Part shown: positions 32,571 through 33,288 of the stretch, in pieces | Position numbering within the stretch: the first letter of the stretch is position 1 | Layout: every line of letters begins with the position of its first letter | NCBI GenBank assembly: GCA_913062925.1 | Contig: CAJXWJ010000041.1 | Coordinates: forward strand, 1 to 33,288 | Reading direction: 5' to 3' | Source of the DNA: an uncultured Pseudorhodobacter sp. | Lineage (GTDB): Bacteria; Pseudomonadota; Alphaproteobacteria; Rhodobacterales; Rhodobacteraceae | DNA: 33,288 nt | The notes under the pieces: model-generated | The model's input: the letters and a program-made list of their open reading frames with translations, nothing else | What the model was told of the DNA's origin: nothing | The model's database searches: none | Translations under genes and position numbers: made by a program

Positions 32571-32581
32571 CCCCTCGGGGG
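32571..32581. promoter_or_regulatory. CCCC/GGGG palindrome, candidate CsoR/RcnR-type operator
   Basis: CCCCTCGGGGG flanked by AT-rich ATAT lies in the divergent region between the His-rich gene and the decayed repressor gene. G/C-tract palindromes of this kind are typical operators of CsoR/RcnR/NreA-type metal sensors. It is one site only, so this is suggestive. Confidence 0.4.
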
Positions 32582-32593
32582 CCACAGGGATCT

Positions 32594-32800
32594 ATGATAA
32601 AGCCGCACCCTCACGCAAGCCACCCCGACATGGCAAGCAGGCTGAAATGCGCCGAATGGCATCTACGCCGCGATCGACAAAGGCCGGCCCGGCCTTGATC
32701 TGGCCACCCAACTGCACGCCGTTGAACCCGCGCTGGCAGAGGCGCGAGACGCCCCCTATGGCAAGATTGCCTGCTTGACGTTAAACTTTGCACACACTTA
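32594..32800 (+). pseudogene. Decayed CsoR/RcnR-family (NreA-like) metal-sensing repressor
   Basis: ATG 32594, with AGGGA upstream, starts MIKPHPHASHPDMASRLKCAEWHL. This resembles the conserved SHPDIIKRLKRAEGHL start of NreA-type CsoR-family repressors. The frame then runs into a stop, but a second frame (from about 32669) continues as IYAAIDKGRPGLDLATQLHAVEPALAEA, matching the family's MIEEGRPCLDIAQQLHAVEKA helix. The metal-binding Cys there is replaced by Gly and the C-terminal DHIDHC is lost. At least one frameshift and missing ligands mark it as a pseudogene. It is divergent from the metal cassette it presumably once controlled. The comparison is from memory of the family. Confidence 0.6.
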
Positions 32801-32914
32801 TGCATTGATCGCATCTCGTCACCGGCCTATCACGCGCATTTCGAGGCATCAGAACCTGCGTTCTTTTTCCGCCACGTTGACGCAGAGCTGCCAGTCACCC
32901 AAATAAATTCCCGA

Positions 32915-33288
32915 TTGAAGTTCGACTTCGTGGCACAATCGGCGGCGAGCGAGACGGTGAGCACCGCGGCGATTGATGGCGGGCGAAACTTTGTGATCCG
33001 AAACGCCGAGCCGGCAGGCTTTATCTTCGTACTGCCGAACCATCCTAGCAAAACGAGTGGAAATACCGATGCCGCGGCTGCGGCTCGGGTGTGGGAACGG
33101 CCTGCCGATGTATCTGCTGTGCTGGGCGAGGTGAAGGTGCAGCTGGATGCCTACCCGTTTATCAACAAGAACCGGGTGTCGATGATGGGTTTTTCGGCTG
33201 GCGGGTATACGGCCATGTCGACTGCCGCTTAAGGCATATCCGTGCACGCGACTGCGCTCGAATGCGATTTTTCTGCCGGGGTGTTGAT
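32915..33288 (+). pseudogene. Degenerate dienelactone-hydrolase-like alpha/beta hydrolase
   Basis: The frame at 32915-33232 has no good start (a TTG without a ribosome site) but contains GFIFVLPNHPSKTSGN, ARVWERPADVSAVL and MMGFSAGGYTAM. These match a dienelactone-hydrolase-like family pattern (AAPDHP, WERP.D.S.VL, GFS.GGYTAL), with the nucleophile Ser in GFSAGG. It stops right after the nucleophile elbow (STAA), while another frame continues as RDCARMRFFCRGVD, which could be the next part of the family. The start of the domain and one or more bases are lost, so I read it as a pseudogene running to the window edge. A truncated but expressed protein cannot be excluded. Confidence 0.5.

Noticed and set aside
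32611-32814. A 67-codon minus-strand frame
   Set aside because: It is antisense to the repressor relic, with Arg/Ser/Cys-rich composition and no ribosome site.

Overview
The window looks like chromosomal DNA from an alphaproteobacterium, most likely of the Rhodobacteraceae or Roseobacter type. The reasons are a GC content that reads as about 60%, short intergenic gaps with ATGA and TGATG overlaps, an FrcABC-type sugar transporter, a MocE-family Rieske ferredoxin, GSCFA and VIT-family proteins, and a UgpC-type ABC system next to ROK, SIS and NagA genes. I saw no rRNA, tRNA, CRISPR array, intact insertion sequence or phage gene.

Region 1 (1-8701) looks like one catabolic locus. On the minus strand a LacI-type regulator is followed by an IolI/MocC-like TIM-barrel isomerase and then the binding protein, permease and ATPase of a ribose/inositol/rhizopine-type ABC importer. 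Divergent from the regulator are a three-His-box membrane oxygenase (MocD-like), a MocE-type Rieske ferredoxin and a PanB-like paralogue that seems to have lost metal ligands. At the far end an Fe(II)/2-oxoglutarate dioxygenase (cut by the window edge) and an SDR converge on the transporter. A 19-base element shared by two promoter regions suggests common control. My working hypothesis is a pathway for a methylated cyclitol or aminocyclitol (rhizopine-like compound) in which oxidative O-demethylation is paired with a one-carbon-handling enzyme. The substrate is not proven.

Region 2 (8698-16711) is mixed: YaeQ, a VIT-type metal transporter, a chemosensory pair (a soluble receptor with five tandem PAS repeats and a protein with three CheW domains), a GSCFA protein with a conserved partner, and a small well-initiated ORF that appears frameshifted.

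Region 3 (16864-30405) is an amino-sugar locus. A GntR/UTRA regulator and a cytoplasmic GH20 hexosaminidase face a long plus-strand operon: ABC permeases, binding protein, ATPase, Gfo/Idh/MocA oxidoreductase, NagB-II-like SIS deaminase, AgaS-like SIS deaminase, ROK kinase, GatZ/KbaZ-like protein and NagA-type deacetylase. Together they would import, hydrolyse, phosphorylate, deacetylate and deaminate GlcNAc/GalNAc-type sugars. The catalytic aldolase (GatY/KbaY) and a tagatose-6-phosphate kinase are not in the window. Repeated TTGGTATNAT motifs lie in the divergent promoter region.

Region 4 (30563-33288) is a metal-related cassette: an anchored membrane protein, a HupE/UreJ-type permease and a His-rich exported protein. 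They diverge from what I read as the decayed remains of a CsoR/RcnR (NreA-like) metal-sensing repressor, followed by a broken dienelactone-hydrolase-like gene. A CCCC/GGGG palindrome in the shared promoter could be the operator left behind.
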